A stretch of DNA of 64,000 nt, taken from the NCBI GenBank assembly GCA_047967505.1, contig CM106541.1. The stretch is one strand, 5' to 3'. This DNA is from Dipteris shenzhenensis (taxonomy: Eukaryota > Polypodiophyta > Polypodiopsida > Gleicheniales). Numbering within the stretch: position 1 is the first letter of the stretch; each line of letters begins with the position of its first letter. Positions 12,521 to 23,073 of the stretch are shown in pieces. The translations under genes were made by a program, and so were the position numbers. Below the pieces are notes generated by a model, which was not told the origin of the DNA, did not search any database, and worked only from the letters and a program-made list of their open reading frames with translations.

Positions 12521-12825
12521 TAGGATAGAATCAATGAAGGCATTCATAATATATTGAAGGAGTGAAGGCATTTTTTACAAGTCTCAATTCATCATCTTTC
12601 AATTGTTCAATTTCCCTTAACCTGCATGATATTGTTCTAAATGTCATTTGTACATTATTGAGTTTGACTATGTTCACTTGATGCTACAAGTTATGAGATC
12701 CAAATGTGAGAAGATTCCAAAAGGGTGGAAAACTAGGGCTTTTTGAAATTCTAGACACAAGCTTGAGGTGATGAAATTACATATAATTGGTAAAGGTTTT
12801 AGATTTGAGTCTTGAGAATCCTAAA
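12521..12825. other. Unassigned intergenic DNA
   Basis: AT-rich stretch with no gene, repeat or RNA feature that I can support. Confidence 0.5.
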
Positions 12826-13125
12826 GCTAAATTAACAAACCTTTCCATTATCATACATCTCTTGAATATAACAAATGAAATCAACTTCCAAATCAACTTA
12901 GATAAGCTTTAGAATGCGACTAACCTTTCCATTATCAATTTAGAATGTGACTAAATTAACAAACCTTGCCATTATCATACATCTCCTAGAATACAACAAA
13001 TGAAATCAACTTAGATAAGTGTTAGAATGTGACTAAATTAATAAACCTTTCCATTATCATACATCTCCTAGAATGTAGCAAATGAAATCAACTTCCAAAT
13101 CAACTTAGATCAGCTTTCAAATGTG
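12826..13125. repeat. Short tandem array, about 100 bp units
   Basis: Three imperfect copies of a unit containing cctttccattatcatacatc, then aacaaatgaaatcaactt and tagaatgtgactaaattaa, near 12838, 12961 and 13045. No coding potential. Confidence 0.7.
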
Positions 13126-13365
13126 CTTTAAGAGTTACCCAAAATGCCTTGCCTTGGCATCTACTAAAAAATGTCTCAAATGTGCCTCAAACAAATTTGT
13201 TACATCCTTGGAGCATTGAATTGGGAGAATGTTTACCCAAATTCCTTATCAACATGCCCGACAAGTCACACTGTTTGAAATTTTGATGAGGTATTTTCGA
13301 GTTTCATATGTTGTAGGGCATGTTGATAACAAGACCATTAGCACCCCCAGCATTTTGGACATTCT
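13126..13365. other. Unassigned spacer
   Basis: No supported feature between the 100 bp tandem array and the longer direct repeat. Confidence 0.45.
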
Positions 13366-13800
13366 TATATGTCCCTAGAGCCTAAAGCAGATCTTAATCT
13401 AGGGTAAATTAGTTGTAGATTTCTAGGTCACGTGGAGAACTTATAAAAAGGAACTGTAAAATTTAAGAGAATAGAATGTGCCTTAGTTTCTAAAAATATG
13501 TGTACAATCAACTGTGCACTATTTCTAGCACCACAAGTTCCATGATTCAACAACCTTTAACTACAAATTGCCAAATGTGGACCTAGTTAGGATGACATAG
13601 GTTCATTACATTCTTCTCGATTCCTAAAGCCAAAAGAAGAAGAGAGACCATAAATAAGAATCCTGGGGCTGTAAAATTACTTTTTAATGAAAACATTCGA
13701 GAGTCATTCCTTTGAGAGAAAGAAAAGAAACACATTATTGTTTACCCATTTAGTCATCTAATGAGTTCTACACATTAGTGTTTATCATTTAGTGTCATCT
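13366..13800. repeat. Direct repeat, copy 1 (about 420 bp)
   Basis: Matches 14403-14840 in the same orientation, with many substitutions and small indels. Shared landmarks are cctagagcctaaag at the left, tttctagcaccacaagttc, gattcaacaacctttaacta and ggttcattacattctt. The pair encloses about 600 bp. The ends do not show a clear TG...CA, PBS or polypurine tract, so LTRs of a small retroelement are possible but unsupported. Confidence 0.65.
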
Positions 13801-14402
13801 AATAAATTCCCACTGTGTCCCTAAGGTCAAATGGGCATGGAAATTCTCGGCTCTTTTTTGGTGGGCATGGCTGGCAAACGTTGGAAAGATATGATGAAGC
13901 AAGCGATAAAATTATGCATAGCCTTTTTTTGTGAAACATTGCATGTCTGGCTTCCTTTTGTTTCTTTAACATTTCTTTTGTTCTCTTGGTGGGCATGGTA
14001 TATGATGAAGTGGCACAACTCGAATGGTCAACCTACTTGATTTATTTCTTCCAAGGAAGATAAAGGGTGTGATCTCGATTGATCTCAAGCACTGCTATGT
14101 TCTTATAGCTTTTAGTGAGTGCCCAAATTGTGGCTTGTTTCTAGTGATCGGGAAGATTGTGTTCCATATAGCTTCTACTAAGTGGGCAGATTGTGGCTTG
14201 CTTCTAGTGATTAAGAAGTCAGTGATGTCGAATTGGTTTCTTGAAGCATGTATTTTTTGGGTCTAGGCCATTGGTCTAGCATTGTAGGCATTGTTAACAT
14301 CTGGTGGCTCCAATCATTATGTTGTATATAAAAAGAATTTCTAGGTGTGTGTCTGGCATGATGAAAGTTGATTTGACCCTTTTAAAGAGAGCTCTAGGAG
14401 CG
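13801..14402. other. Spacer between direct repeats with a short internal duplication
   Basis: Contains two similar phrases, ttgtggcttgtttctagtga near 14122 and ttgtggcttgcttctagtga near 14190, and a duplicated ggtgggcatgg near 13860 and 13990. The ORFs present (13831-14040, 14024-14266) have no recognisable domains. Confidence 0.45.
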
Positions 14403-14840
14403 GCCTAGAGCCTAAAGTAGGTATCAATCGAGGGTAGATTTGGTTGTGGATCTCTAGGTCACCTAGAGAACCTATGTAGCATATGATACAGTAGAAAGAA
14501 ACTACAAAACTTAGAAGAATAGAATGCACCTTATTTTTCTAGATTTACATGTACAAATCAACAATGCACAATTTCTAGCACCATGAGTTCTGTGATTCAA
14601 CAACCTTTAACTACTACAGATTTCCAAAGGTTGACCTAGTAAGACTGAAACAGGTTCATTACATTCTTCGCACTCCCATATATGATATCCAATCCCCAAA
14701 GCCACACAGACCACAAATAAGAAATCCTTGGTTTGTAACTTTATGTTTTAATAAAAACATTCAAGAGTCCAACCTTCCTTGAGAAAAAAGAAAGGAAACT
14801 CTTTATTATTTACTATTTATCTATTAAATCCTCCTATGTG
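14403..14840. repeat. Direct repeat, copy 2
   Basis: Second copy of the repeat at 13366-13800. It carries a small insertion around 14475-14500 relative to copy 1, and tttaataaaaacattcaaga matches tttaatgaaaacattcgaga of copy 1. Confidence 0.65.
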
Positions 14841-15226
14841 AAACATTAGTCCCCCTGAACACAAACATTTTTGAAAATCCCACCATTGGAAGATGTTATT
14901 CCCATCATCAAAGTTTGTGGAGGCACCACCACCTCAATAACAAGGGCCATTAAGCTCTAAGGAAGCTTTGGTGGCAAATTCTTCAACATTTCTTGTTAAA
15001 AGCAAGTAGTGAGCTTAGTGTCCCTATCACTCATAATTTCTAGAGCTAGACCATATAAGTTAAAAGAAAATTTCATAAATATAGTGCATCTAGTTGTTTA
15101 GGTGTCTTTCATTTGAATGAATTTGACCATCTTGGCTAATATCCACCCTCATATAGCATCATAACCATCCAAGTTTTTCATAATGTTGATTCCATCCAAT
15201 GGTTTGATCTAACTATAGCTATTTTT

Positions 15227-15261
<35 letters not shown>

Positions 15262-15900
15262 TTTGATAAACAACTTTCAACAAATAGATACTTTGATAAT
15301 GGACGATGTTGCCACGATGTTGCATGTTATGTTTGGGTTGAAAGGATACGTGAAATTTTATGGAGATATAGTAGGCTTGGTGAATATTGAAGATAAGGGT
15401 GGTGATGGTCATGTAAGAGAGACTACGCTCATAGATGATGTTACTCATCATTTAGCTATTGTTTGGGCTAAAAGGTTACCAATCTTTTAAGGAAAATGTA
15501 GTGAGAGAACTAGAAGAGGCTCCGAATTTAATCAAGATAAAGATACTGTTTTTTTCCTTCTGTATCTCCCTCATTTTTGTTCATCAAGATATGAACAATA
15601 GCATTGTATGTCTCCCATTAAGGCTCTGATTTTTAACACCAACTTAACAATTCAAAAATAATGATGTATAAGATATTTTACATTCCATACTTTGCTTATT
15701 TGTATTGTTATTTGGATTGATTTGAGTTAATTAATATTTTTGACATTATCGTTATGTGACTTCTTTTCCTTACTTCTTCTATTCATTTTTTCTAGGAAAG
15801 TTTCCAAATAATGGCATGATGAAGAAGTTGTGTCACCTATAACAAAAAAAGTAGAATATCAAAGGATGATTCTATGTTAGAAAGAGAAAGATATCATAGA
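14841..15900. other. Unassigned DNA with (GA)n microsatellite
   Basis: A GA run sits at about 15230-15259. The ORF at 15263-15490 (phrases MLHVMFGLKGYVKFYGDIVG) has protein-like composition but no recognised family. Otherwise AT-rich. Confidence 0.45.
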
Positions 15901-17122
15901 AAGGCATCTAGAAAGGTAAATATGCCCCCCTACTCAACAAAAAATCCAAAAATGAATTAATTACTCTCTCCCACCTAGAAAAGCAAAATGCATTGATCCA
16001 AAAAATTGTATTAAAGTGGATTACAGAAAGATGCATATGCTCAAGCAGTCACTCAAGCTGTTAGTAGGCATATGGATCTTTCATTGCACTACATAAAAGT
16101 TGTATCGATTATTCAAAAGGAGGCAATTAGAAGATATGTTGATGTAAGAGTTGACTAAACCTTCATATCTTTCAATAGTTTTATTTTATAATGATTAGTA
16201 TTTTAAAAAGTATTTATACCTTTTAATACTCTGGTATATATTTTCTTCTATTTGCATGCTCAATATATTGTATATCTATTAATACAATGCTATATGTTTT
16301 CTTCTATTTGCACTCTCAATATGATAGTAACATCAGGGACAAATATTGGAAAACTAAAATCTTAAAAGCATGAGTGAGCAAACAAGTTGTATGTGAACTT
16401 TTTAAAACTTTTATTTAAAAAAGTATTTTTAAGCATTGACTTAGCAAGTTTTATTAAGGTTTTATTGTTAGTTATGATTTGATGTTAAGCTTATAGTGTT
16501 TACTTACAAGATGGAGATGATGCGGAGAAACCAACATGGCTACCAGATGATGTATGGGAAAGAATAAAAATACTAGTCATTTCAGAGGAATTCAACATAT
16601 AGATATATGCTTGTCTTAATTTTAATGCAAGCTTCATATTCTTTCTTTATATTATCTTGAACTTAAATATACTTTAACATAGTGTATTTAGATAAATTCA
16701 AGATATTTGAGTATATTTTTGTCTTATTTTTAATGCAGGCATTCTTTTATAATTCTCTTTAAATTAACTACACTGTAACATGGTTTATCAAAGCTCTAGT
16801 GAATGGAATAAGAGAAACAAAAAAGCTCAAGTAAACATTATGAATATAGATCAAAAGGATTTTGATAGGATCATAATCCAAGTGATGTTGGGGATAATAA
16901 CATTTTTGATCCAATATTGGTTGTACCCACTAAAAAGACTACTTGTGATAGAAAAAAATTTACGATTGGTGATTTAAGCCAATTGGTACATGAGAAGACT
17001 GTTGAGTTGCAAAGAAAGCTTCATGAAAAAGATAAGGCTATGGATGCCAAACAAGAGCAACTTAACAATTTGAGAATAAACATTTTTTCTCCATCTTTGG
17101 AAAATTTGTTAATTTTCACATG
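15901..17122 (+). pseudogene. Possible CACTA-type (Ptta/En/Spm) transposase remnant
   Basis: Fragments in different frames resemble plant Ptta/En/Spm transposase domains. Near 16515-16595 is EKPTWLPDDVWERI, near 16795-16850 SSEWNKRNKKAQVNIMN (the asparagine/arginine-rich 'NxxNR' style block), and from 16890 to 17085 a charged, coiled-coil-like segment containing VHEKTVELQRKLHEKDKAMD. AT-rich stretches with intron-like tgcag boundaries (for example before 16740) separate the pieces. Stops and frame changes show it is not functional. It could also be an unrelated decayed host gene; identification is by motif impression only. Confidence 0.33.
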
Positions 17123-17154
17123 AAAGATGATTCACATGCACATGTGCCCGCATG

Positions 17155-17194
17155 CACACACACACACACACACATGTAGGCCCTATGCATGCAT

Positions 17195-17230
<36 letters not shown>

Positions 17231-17231
17231 G

Positions 17232-17309
<78 letters not shown>

Positions 17310-17346
17310 ATGCACGCATGCACACACGTAGGCGTGTGCATGCACA

Positions 17347-17406
<60 letters not shown>

Positions 17407-17408
17407 TA
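17155..17408. repeat. (CA)n microsatellite with CG run
   Basis: About 250 bp of nearly pure alternating CA, with an embedded CG dinucleotide run at about 17228-17240 and short interruptions such as tgatgcacgcatgc. Long ORFs of alternating His/Thr or Cys/Val on both strands are artefacts of the repeat. Confidence 0.95.
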
Positions 17409-17770
17409 ATCTTGGATGCAATGAAGCTCCATTAAAAAGTGCAAGTGTGCCTCTTCATAGCCAAGTACATCACATAACTATTTGTTTTACATATGTTTGA
17501 AATCACAATAAAGAAATACACAAAGATAAAGGTATGTGATAAAGGTGGATAATAATATATAAAACAATTTCACTCTAGAATTTGATGAGGTTATAGCATT
17601 CATATGATGCATCTTGTTGAGCCATTGATAAGCATTGGATGGCTCATGACTCATGGAAAAGACCCTATGTTGAAGCATTTGTCTAGTTGCCATCCCAATC
17701 TCAAACTTGGTCAAAATCTAAGCATCCCTAGTCCCCTAGAACTAGACATAAGGAAGTAAATAGGGCTAGT
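17409..17770. other. Unassigned spacer
   Basis: No gene or repeat feature recognised between the CA microsatellite and the pyrimidine-rich zone. Confidence 0.45.
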
Positions 17771-18440
17771 TCTAGCTTGGTCTAGTTCCCCCTTTGCTTT
17801 CACTTTTCCCTCTTCCCCCCCCCCACTATCTCCATCTTCACTTAACATTTTCATAATATTTCTTTGCTAAACTCCTTTCCCAAACTGCACTTTATTTTCC
17901 TATTTCTCTTAATTTTTTCCATTTCTTTACATTTTTTCCTAATTTTTTCCTTTTCCCTACCTATCTCTCCTCTTTTTCCTAATTCCCCCCAAATAAACCT
18001 CTCCCTTCCAACTTCTCCCCGCTCCTATCCTAATTTGTCCTTTAAATTTGTTACTATTTTAATTAAGTTGATATTCCTAAATTTCCTAAGTCTTCCTTAA
18101 CTTTTTTATAAAAATAATTTTCTTATTCTTCCCCTAATTTCCCCTATTTTACCTTTTTTTCCCTATTTTCCCCTACTTTTCCCTACTTTTCCCTACTTTC
18201 CCCTATTGCCCTCTATTTTCCCTATTTTCTCGTATTTTCTCCTAATTTCCCCTAATTTCCCCCCCCTTTTCCCCTATTTTCCCCTATCTTCCCCTATTTT
18301 CCCCTATTCCCCTATTTTTCCCTATCTTCCCCTATTTTTTCCCTATTTTCACCTATTTTACCTTCTTTCCCCTATTTTTTCCTTATTCCTTTTAAAATCC
18401 TATATACCCTACCCCCCCACACCTTCCCTTTAATGTTTCC
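17771..18440. repeat. Pyrimidine-rich minisatellite, unit near 10-11 bp
   Basis: Strand-asymmetric C/T-rich DNA in which cccctatttt, cccctatctt and ccctactttt repeat many times, densest at 18120-18400. A single long homopyrimidine-like domain; the proline/phenylalanine-rich ORFs it creates are not genes. Confidence 0.85.
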
Positions 18441-19505
18441 CTTAATTTCTATTAACTACCCCTTAAAATCACCCGACTTTTAGCCCTCCATCTCCATGAT
18501 TCCGGACTCTCTACTTCCCAACCCTTCCTTTCACTGACCTATGAAAGCCCTTCCCTATAAATAACCCCCTCCTCCCACCTAGTTACTCCCACCTTAGTCT
18601 CCAAGCTCCCTTACTCCCTCGTAGCTGTACTTCTTAGCTCCCACGCCCTTGTTGTCTTTGCTCCCACTCCCTGAGGTGACTCTGCACCCATGCAGTCTGC
18701 AAAGTGGTCTCATTTTTGTCTTCACCTTGTCAACATTCCAAGCTGACTCACATGTGAGATTGACACCCATCTTAGTAAACAAAATTTTGGCATCTGCCAT
18801 TGGAGTGTCTCCCACTGTTACGTTTCTAACCAAGACATTAGTGCCTTGCTGCCCTGATTGAAGATCAATGGGTCTATGAGTCTGATAGAAAATCTGATAC
18901 AATGAGCCAAAAGAGTGGAGCTGCTAAAATGAGCATCCTAACCCATGTTAGAAAACTGTGGACATATTCAATGTCATCATCATCAATATCACCATAATCA
19001 TAGTCCTCACTAACATCATGATCATCCTAGCAGATAAAGCCCAACTTAGTATATAGCCTAATTTAGTACAACACACATACGGCATGAGATATCAAAGTAG
19101 ACTCGATGATGAGCAAGGCTGTACAGACATGAACCCGTGATAGATCGTTGTTTGCCGTGTATGGATGTAGTCTGTTGTGACCTCTTGGTAATGGCTCTAT
19201 GTCTGACAAGTGCCACAGTGACCCATATCAGTTGTGTTTTTGGTCTGAACATGGATGGGATGTCAGCTAATGTGATCTGTGTCCATCCTCTGTTGAAAAA
19301 TTTAAATTGTGCACCCAACATGGGTCCAAAATTGTATTAACATCATTGGGCGGCATAGGCACCACAGCTCTAGATTCTAGAGCCCTCTGGTGGTCCTCTA
19401 TCTATCTGTGCATGAGCCTTGAAGGTTCGTCTCGACTACCCTACCTCGCCCATGTGCTCACTAGTCTAACTCCTCCTCTGGGTCCTCCCTCCAAAGTTAT
19501 TACTA
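18441..19505. other. Unassigned DNA; TATA-like site and unassigned ORF
   Basis: A TATA-box-like ccctataaataa lies at about 18552 (plus strand). On the minus strand 18594-18902 is a 102-residue ORF with ordinary amino-acid composition (phrase TNVLVRNVTVGDTPMADAKI) but no family I recognise. Transposon-derived or host origin cannot be told apart. Confidence 0.35.
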
Positions 19506-19616
19506 TAGCAGTGTACATATACATAGATATATATACATATATATATATGTATATACATATACATAGATATATATACATATATATATATGTATATACATAT
19601 ACATATATATACCACT
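19506..19616. repeat. AT microsatellite, two palindromic subunits
   Basis: Two nearly identical copies of tacatatacatagatatata and its continuation make an alternating TA tract with strong self-complementarity. The same tract appears at the right edge of the window (63957-64000) in inverted orientation. Confidence 0.9.
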
Positions 19617-20136
19617 TTAAAATCATAAAGAGAGGATGATCTTTTGGAGGGAATCCTATACTTAAAGATCAAATGCTTATTCTATGAGACACTAGAAGAA
19701 AGTATTGTACTTGGACATTATTATAATGGAAAAGAGGCTAGGAATATTATAATGATAAAAACAAATATCACAGCTCAGGAGACAACCACACGGGGCTCGA
19801 GGAGCTGACATATTGAATGCGATGTAAGGGACGATGGTCCTCCAGGCAACACTCAGAAAACAACATTACTCCAAATGATTTTCTCTCTTTCCTTGAAGAC
19901 CATCCACCAATAAACAGGAATGCCCAAGCCTCTACTACAGTCGTATGGATTTCATGAGAGTGCTCTCAACAGAAGTAAGAACGGAAGAGGGAGAGAGAGA
20001 GACAGAGAGCCACACAAGCTTTTGGTGGGTGCAGAACACCCTAATCTTCTTTTTCATTCATTCATATATGTGTTTGAGTATTGTACATAACCGGGGTAAA
20101 GGCACAGTGACCTTTAACCCCCACAACCTCCCACTT
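19570..20136 (-). repeat. Inverted copy of the right window edge (LTR plus flank)
   Basis: Reverse complement of 63433-64000 with high identity. It includes the AT tract, about 330 bp of unique flank, the 171 bp LTR (19955-20125) and the 11 bp polypurine tract. Homology stops abruptly at 20136, exactly at the internal edge of the polypurine tract; beyond it the sequence (gcctccgtgacgg) is unrelated to copia internal DNA. Because non-element flank is shared as well, this is a duplicated genomic segment, not an independent insertion. Confidence 0.85.
19955..20125 (-). mobile_element. Copia-1/2 family LTR (reverse orientation)
   Basis: A 171 bp LTR running TGTGGGGGTTAAAGG to GCACTCTCA on the minus strand, the same family as 35386-35555, 40555-40724 and 63444-63614. 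The family's TATATAAA promoter motif reads TATATGAA here. It adjoins a polypurine tract on its upstream side, so it is a 3' LTR stub and not a true solo LTR. Confidence 0.85.
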
Positions 20137-21030
20137 GCCTCCGTGACGGCCTGCCCCTTATTGTACTTGCTTGACTAGGCTGACTCTCCGTGTGATAGTC
20201 ACACACTCGTGACCTATGCCTCGATCCCTGTGTGGATTTTTTCAATCCCTCGAGGGACTCACAGGTCCCCTTCATACTTTACTACTCTCTCTCTCTTTAC
20301 GTTGTCTATTCCTCACTTTAAAATCCTCCCCTCCCCCTCTTCCCGCTTTTCCCTATTCTTTCCCTTTTTTCTTTCCTTCCCCCTTCTCTTTGTACATTAT
20401 TCCCCCTTCTCTTTATACATTATTCCCTGTATAATTCCCCCTTCTCGTTTATATTAAATTCCCCCTCTCTATTTACATTATTTCCCCTCACAGTTAGAAT
20501 TATAAACTCCTTACTTTATTCTTCTCTACTTCTTATAATCTATGGTACCGTAATTCTCATTAATTTCTTTGGTTTTTTAATCTATGGTCCTTTATAAGAC
20601 TCCTTGCATTAAATTTCCCCTCTCTCTCTCTCTCCCCCTCTTCTCCCCCCCTTCCCTTTTTTTACTTTTTATCTTCTCTTTTAATTTCTTAACCCAGTTA
20701 ATCATCTCTAATTTTTTCTCCCTCTTTGCTTACATTTATTTAAGATTTTTACCCCCTTTTTAAACCTCTTCAAAGCACCCCTCTCATTAAATTCCTTTCA
20801 ATTAAACCCTTTCCCCCCCATTATTTCTATAATTTTGTATTAATTTCCCCCTCGTCTTTTTTCACTACAAAGGTTCATTATTTTCACTCCTTAACATTTA
20901 GATCGATCGTGCTAACCTTTCCCCCCCCCCATTACTTCTATTAATATGTATTAGAATTCCCCCCTTTTTTTCTAAAAGGTTCATTACCTTTATTGCTTAA
21001 GCTTGATAAGTGTATGGCCAAACATTGATT
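20137..21030. other. Pyrimidine-rich intergenic DNA
   Basis: C/T-rich, with phrases such as ttcccccttctctttataca repeated near 20400-20470 and homopolymeric C runs near 20640, 20810 and 20925. No coding region supported. Similar C-rich short phrases occur at 55630-55790. Confidence 0.6.
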
Positions 21031-21150
21031 TTATTGTGACTTCGATAACAGGGGAGGGGTGTTAATGACACCTATCTTCCCAACTAAAGTTGAAACTGGT
21101 TCTCACTATTTTGCTTGTTGGATGGTGGCAGGTAGGCACACTCCCCTCTT
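21031..21150 (+). repeat. Dispersed repeat shared with 55220-55330
   Basis: Both places contain cgataacaggggaggg-like sequence, then acctatcttcccaa, a tgaa/ttcaac segment, and end with ttggatggtggcaggta, in the same orientation and order. Possibly the boundary of an unrecognised repeat family; too short to classify. Confidence 0.4.
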
Positions 21151-22105
21151 CAATAAAAGTGATGCTACCAATGACTTATCAAAGCTTTATTGCTCACATT
21201 TCCTCTTTCTGAAAAGAAAAAATTGTTCACCCTCTAGTAATGCTATTTCATTTTTAGTGGATGTTTATTTCAAAGTTTATCTTTTAAACATTTCTCATTC
21301 CTACTCTAAATTGTCTACTCTTCACTATGGAAAGGGGTGTTGTAAATGTCTTCTACACACACACGCTTTCCCCTGCAACTTTGGATGGTTGCACATAGGA
21401 CCTTTAAGTCATCAAGGCTGTTCTTTGAATTTTTGACTCCCTGATCTAATTTAGTTTTCCTTTTTTCTCCCTTCTTTTTAGAAACATTCTTGGGATGTCT
21501 CACTCCAGTCAAAGACCCTCAACAACCCACTTCTTGCTTCCTCTCCCGCCGCTTCTCAAGCGGTACTCTCTTGTTTCCAGGCTTTTGAGTTCTTTTCTTT
21601 CATTAGGACTCACGATCTCAACACTCTTGCAAAAAACTCCCCTTTACTCATCAAAACCCTCTCCTTCAATGATTGGGTTAAACTTTTGAAATTCTCCTGT
21701 ACTGAAATTGGCGGCGCTCTGGCACTTTAGAGAATTGCTTCTAATCTTTTCGCAATTGACCAGTGATACTACTGCTCTAAATGAGCATCACTCCATCATC
21801 CCGACCTCGCCAACAACATACTCATCCTCAAAGGTTCCTTCCCCCTCCACATCCCTGTTGGCCTTGCCCGTCCCAACAACACCTTTCACTCCTTCATCAA
21901 CCTTGACCTCCCCTCCCCTGAGGACAAAGCTTCCTTCAAGACCATGTCCCAGTCTCACTCCCAGCCTCCTCAACCCCTTGAAGGAAAGGAATTGAAGAAC
22001 TTTGCTTCATGTGTACCACTTCTCCCTTCCAGACATATCGAAATGAAGGCCCCTTTGCTTGCTCACAGAATTTGGTGCCTTGATAATCTTAGCTTCCTTG
22101 CCCCT
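21151..22105 (+). pseudogene. Decayed coding-like region, unidentified
   Basis: From about 21487 one frame reads DVSLQSKTLNNPLLAS and later IRTHDLNTLAKNSPLLIK and FNDWVKLLKFSCTEIGGALA. After stops and a frame change the reading continues around 21800-21950 with LANNILILKGSFPLHIPVGL and LPSPEDKASFKTM. Composition is protein-like and the third codon positions look non-random, but I recognise no domain. It could be an old retroelement ORF or a host gene fragment. Confidence 0.3.
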
Positions 22106-22680
22106 TTCACATCTATGTATATGTGTGCGTGTGCATGCGCACGTGCATGCGTGTGCATGCATGTGCACACCTCTGTGTGTGTGTACGTGCGTGCATGCGT
22201 GTGTGCGCATGTGTGTGTGCGTGCATGTGCGCATGTGTGCCAAATTGCCTAAAAACTATTGCAAAAATATTCATGTATGCATGCATACACACACACATAC
22301 ACATGCACACACATGAACACAAGCACACATACATACACATGGACTATGCATGCATGCACGCATGCAGGTACAAGCATAGGCATAGACACAAGCACAAGCA
22401 CAAGCACATGCACAAGCATGGGGTCATACTATATACATATATTCATACACATACAGATACGCATATGCATACCATATGCATACACATATGCATATGCACA
22501 TAGATACAGATACATATATAGATGTAGATGTAGATATAGATACAAATATAGATACAGATACACATGCATGCACACATGGATTTGCACATGCCCATGCTCA
22601 TACACATACACATACACATACACATTTACATACACATGTACACACATACACATATACATATATATACACATACTGAAGCA
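22106..22680. repeat. Complex TG/CA and CATA microsatellite
   Basis: Successive tracts of alternating purine and pyrimidine: TGTGCATGCG-rich (22115-22240), ACACATACACATG-rich (22270-22345), AGCACAAGCAC (22385-22415), then ATAGATACA and ACACATACACAT tracts to 22680. Long ORFs here (for example 22259-22855) are products of low complexity. Confidence 0.9.
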
Positions 22681-22897
22681 AATATCAACTCACATACACC
22701 CATATAGTGTAGACCCCGCTACCCAAGTTCAATACCCAATAAAATTCATTCACGGTTCAACATTTTCAGAAATCCTTTGCTTGGGCGGCTTCCCCCGGCC
22801 TAAGGCCTTAGATGGAATGGTCAAAAGTCAAGGAAATGATTGTGGAATGGGATAGATCATACCAAGTCAACAGGCTGTGTGTGAATGATAAATGCAG

Positions 22898-22905
22898 TGA
22901 CGTAA
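22898..22905 (+). promoter_or_regulatory. TGACGTAA bZIP-type motif upstream of the 23 kb gene
   Basis: A TGACGTAA sequence about 170 bp upstream of the proposed start codon matches the core bound by plant TGA/bZIP factors. It is followed by an imperfect hairpin, cacgcgttttaagcgtg, at about 22920. Both lie in the GC-richer stretch that begins with the gene, which makes them promoter candidates. A single short motif is weak evidence. Confidence 0.25.
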
Positions 22906-23073
22906 ACCTTCCGACCGTACACGCGTTTTAAGCGTGTGGACTCTAGACTCTAGAGCTGTAGCAGAGCCTTTTTCGACTGCTGCGCCCCACTTTGATCGGA
23001 TTGATTTTCATCGCTAACATTATCGACCTCTTCCACCAGCTTGCGAGCTTCCCAGCATCCTCATCCCTCTCGC

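Noticed and set aside
17109-17500. Long ORFs of His/Thr or Cys/Val over the CA tract on both strands
   Set aside because: They exist in every frame because the dinucleotide lacks stop codons; no coding evidence.
18100-18400. Interstitial telomere repeat (CCCTA-like)
   Set aside because: Units are cccctatttt and variants, not the plant telomere CCCTAAA, and the spacing drifts.
19955-20125. Simple solo LTR
   Set aside because: A polypurine tract from the element interior is attached on one side and the flank matches that of Copia-2, so it is a duplicated 3' end.
22007-22855. ORFs up to 198 residues over the microsatellite cluster
   Set aside because: Low-complexity products of CATA/CACA repeats, present in all frames.
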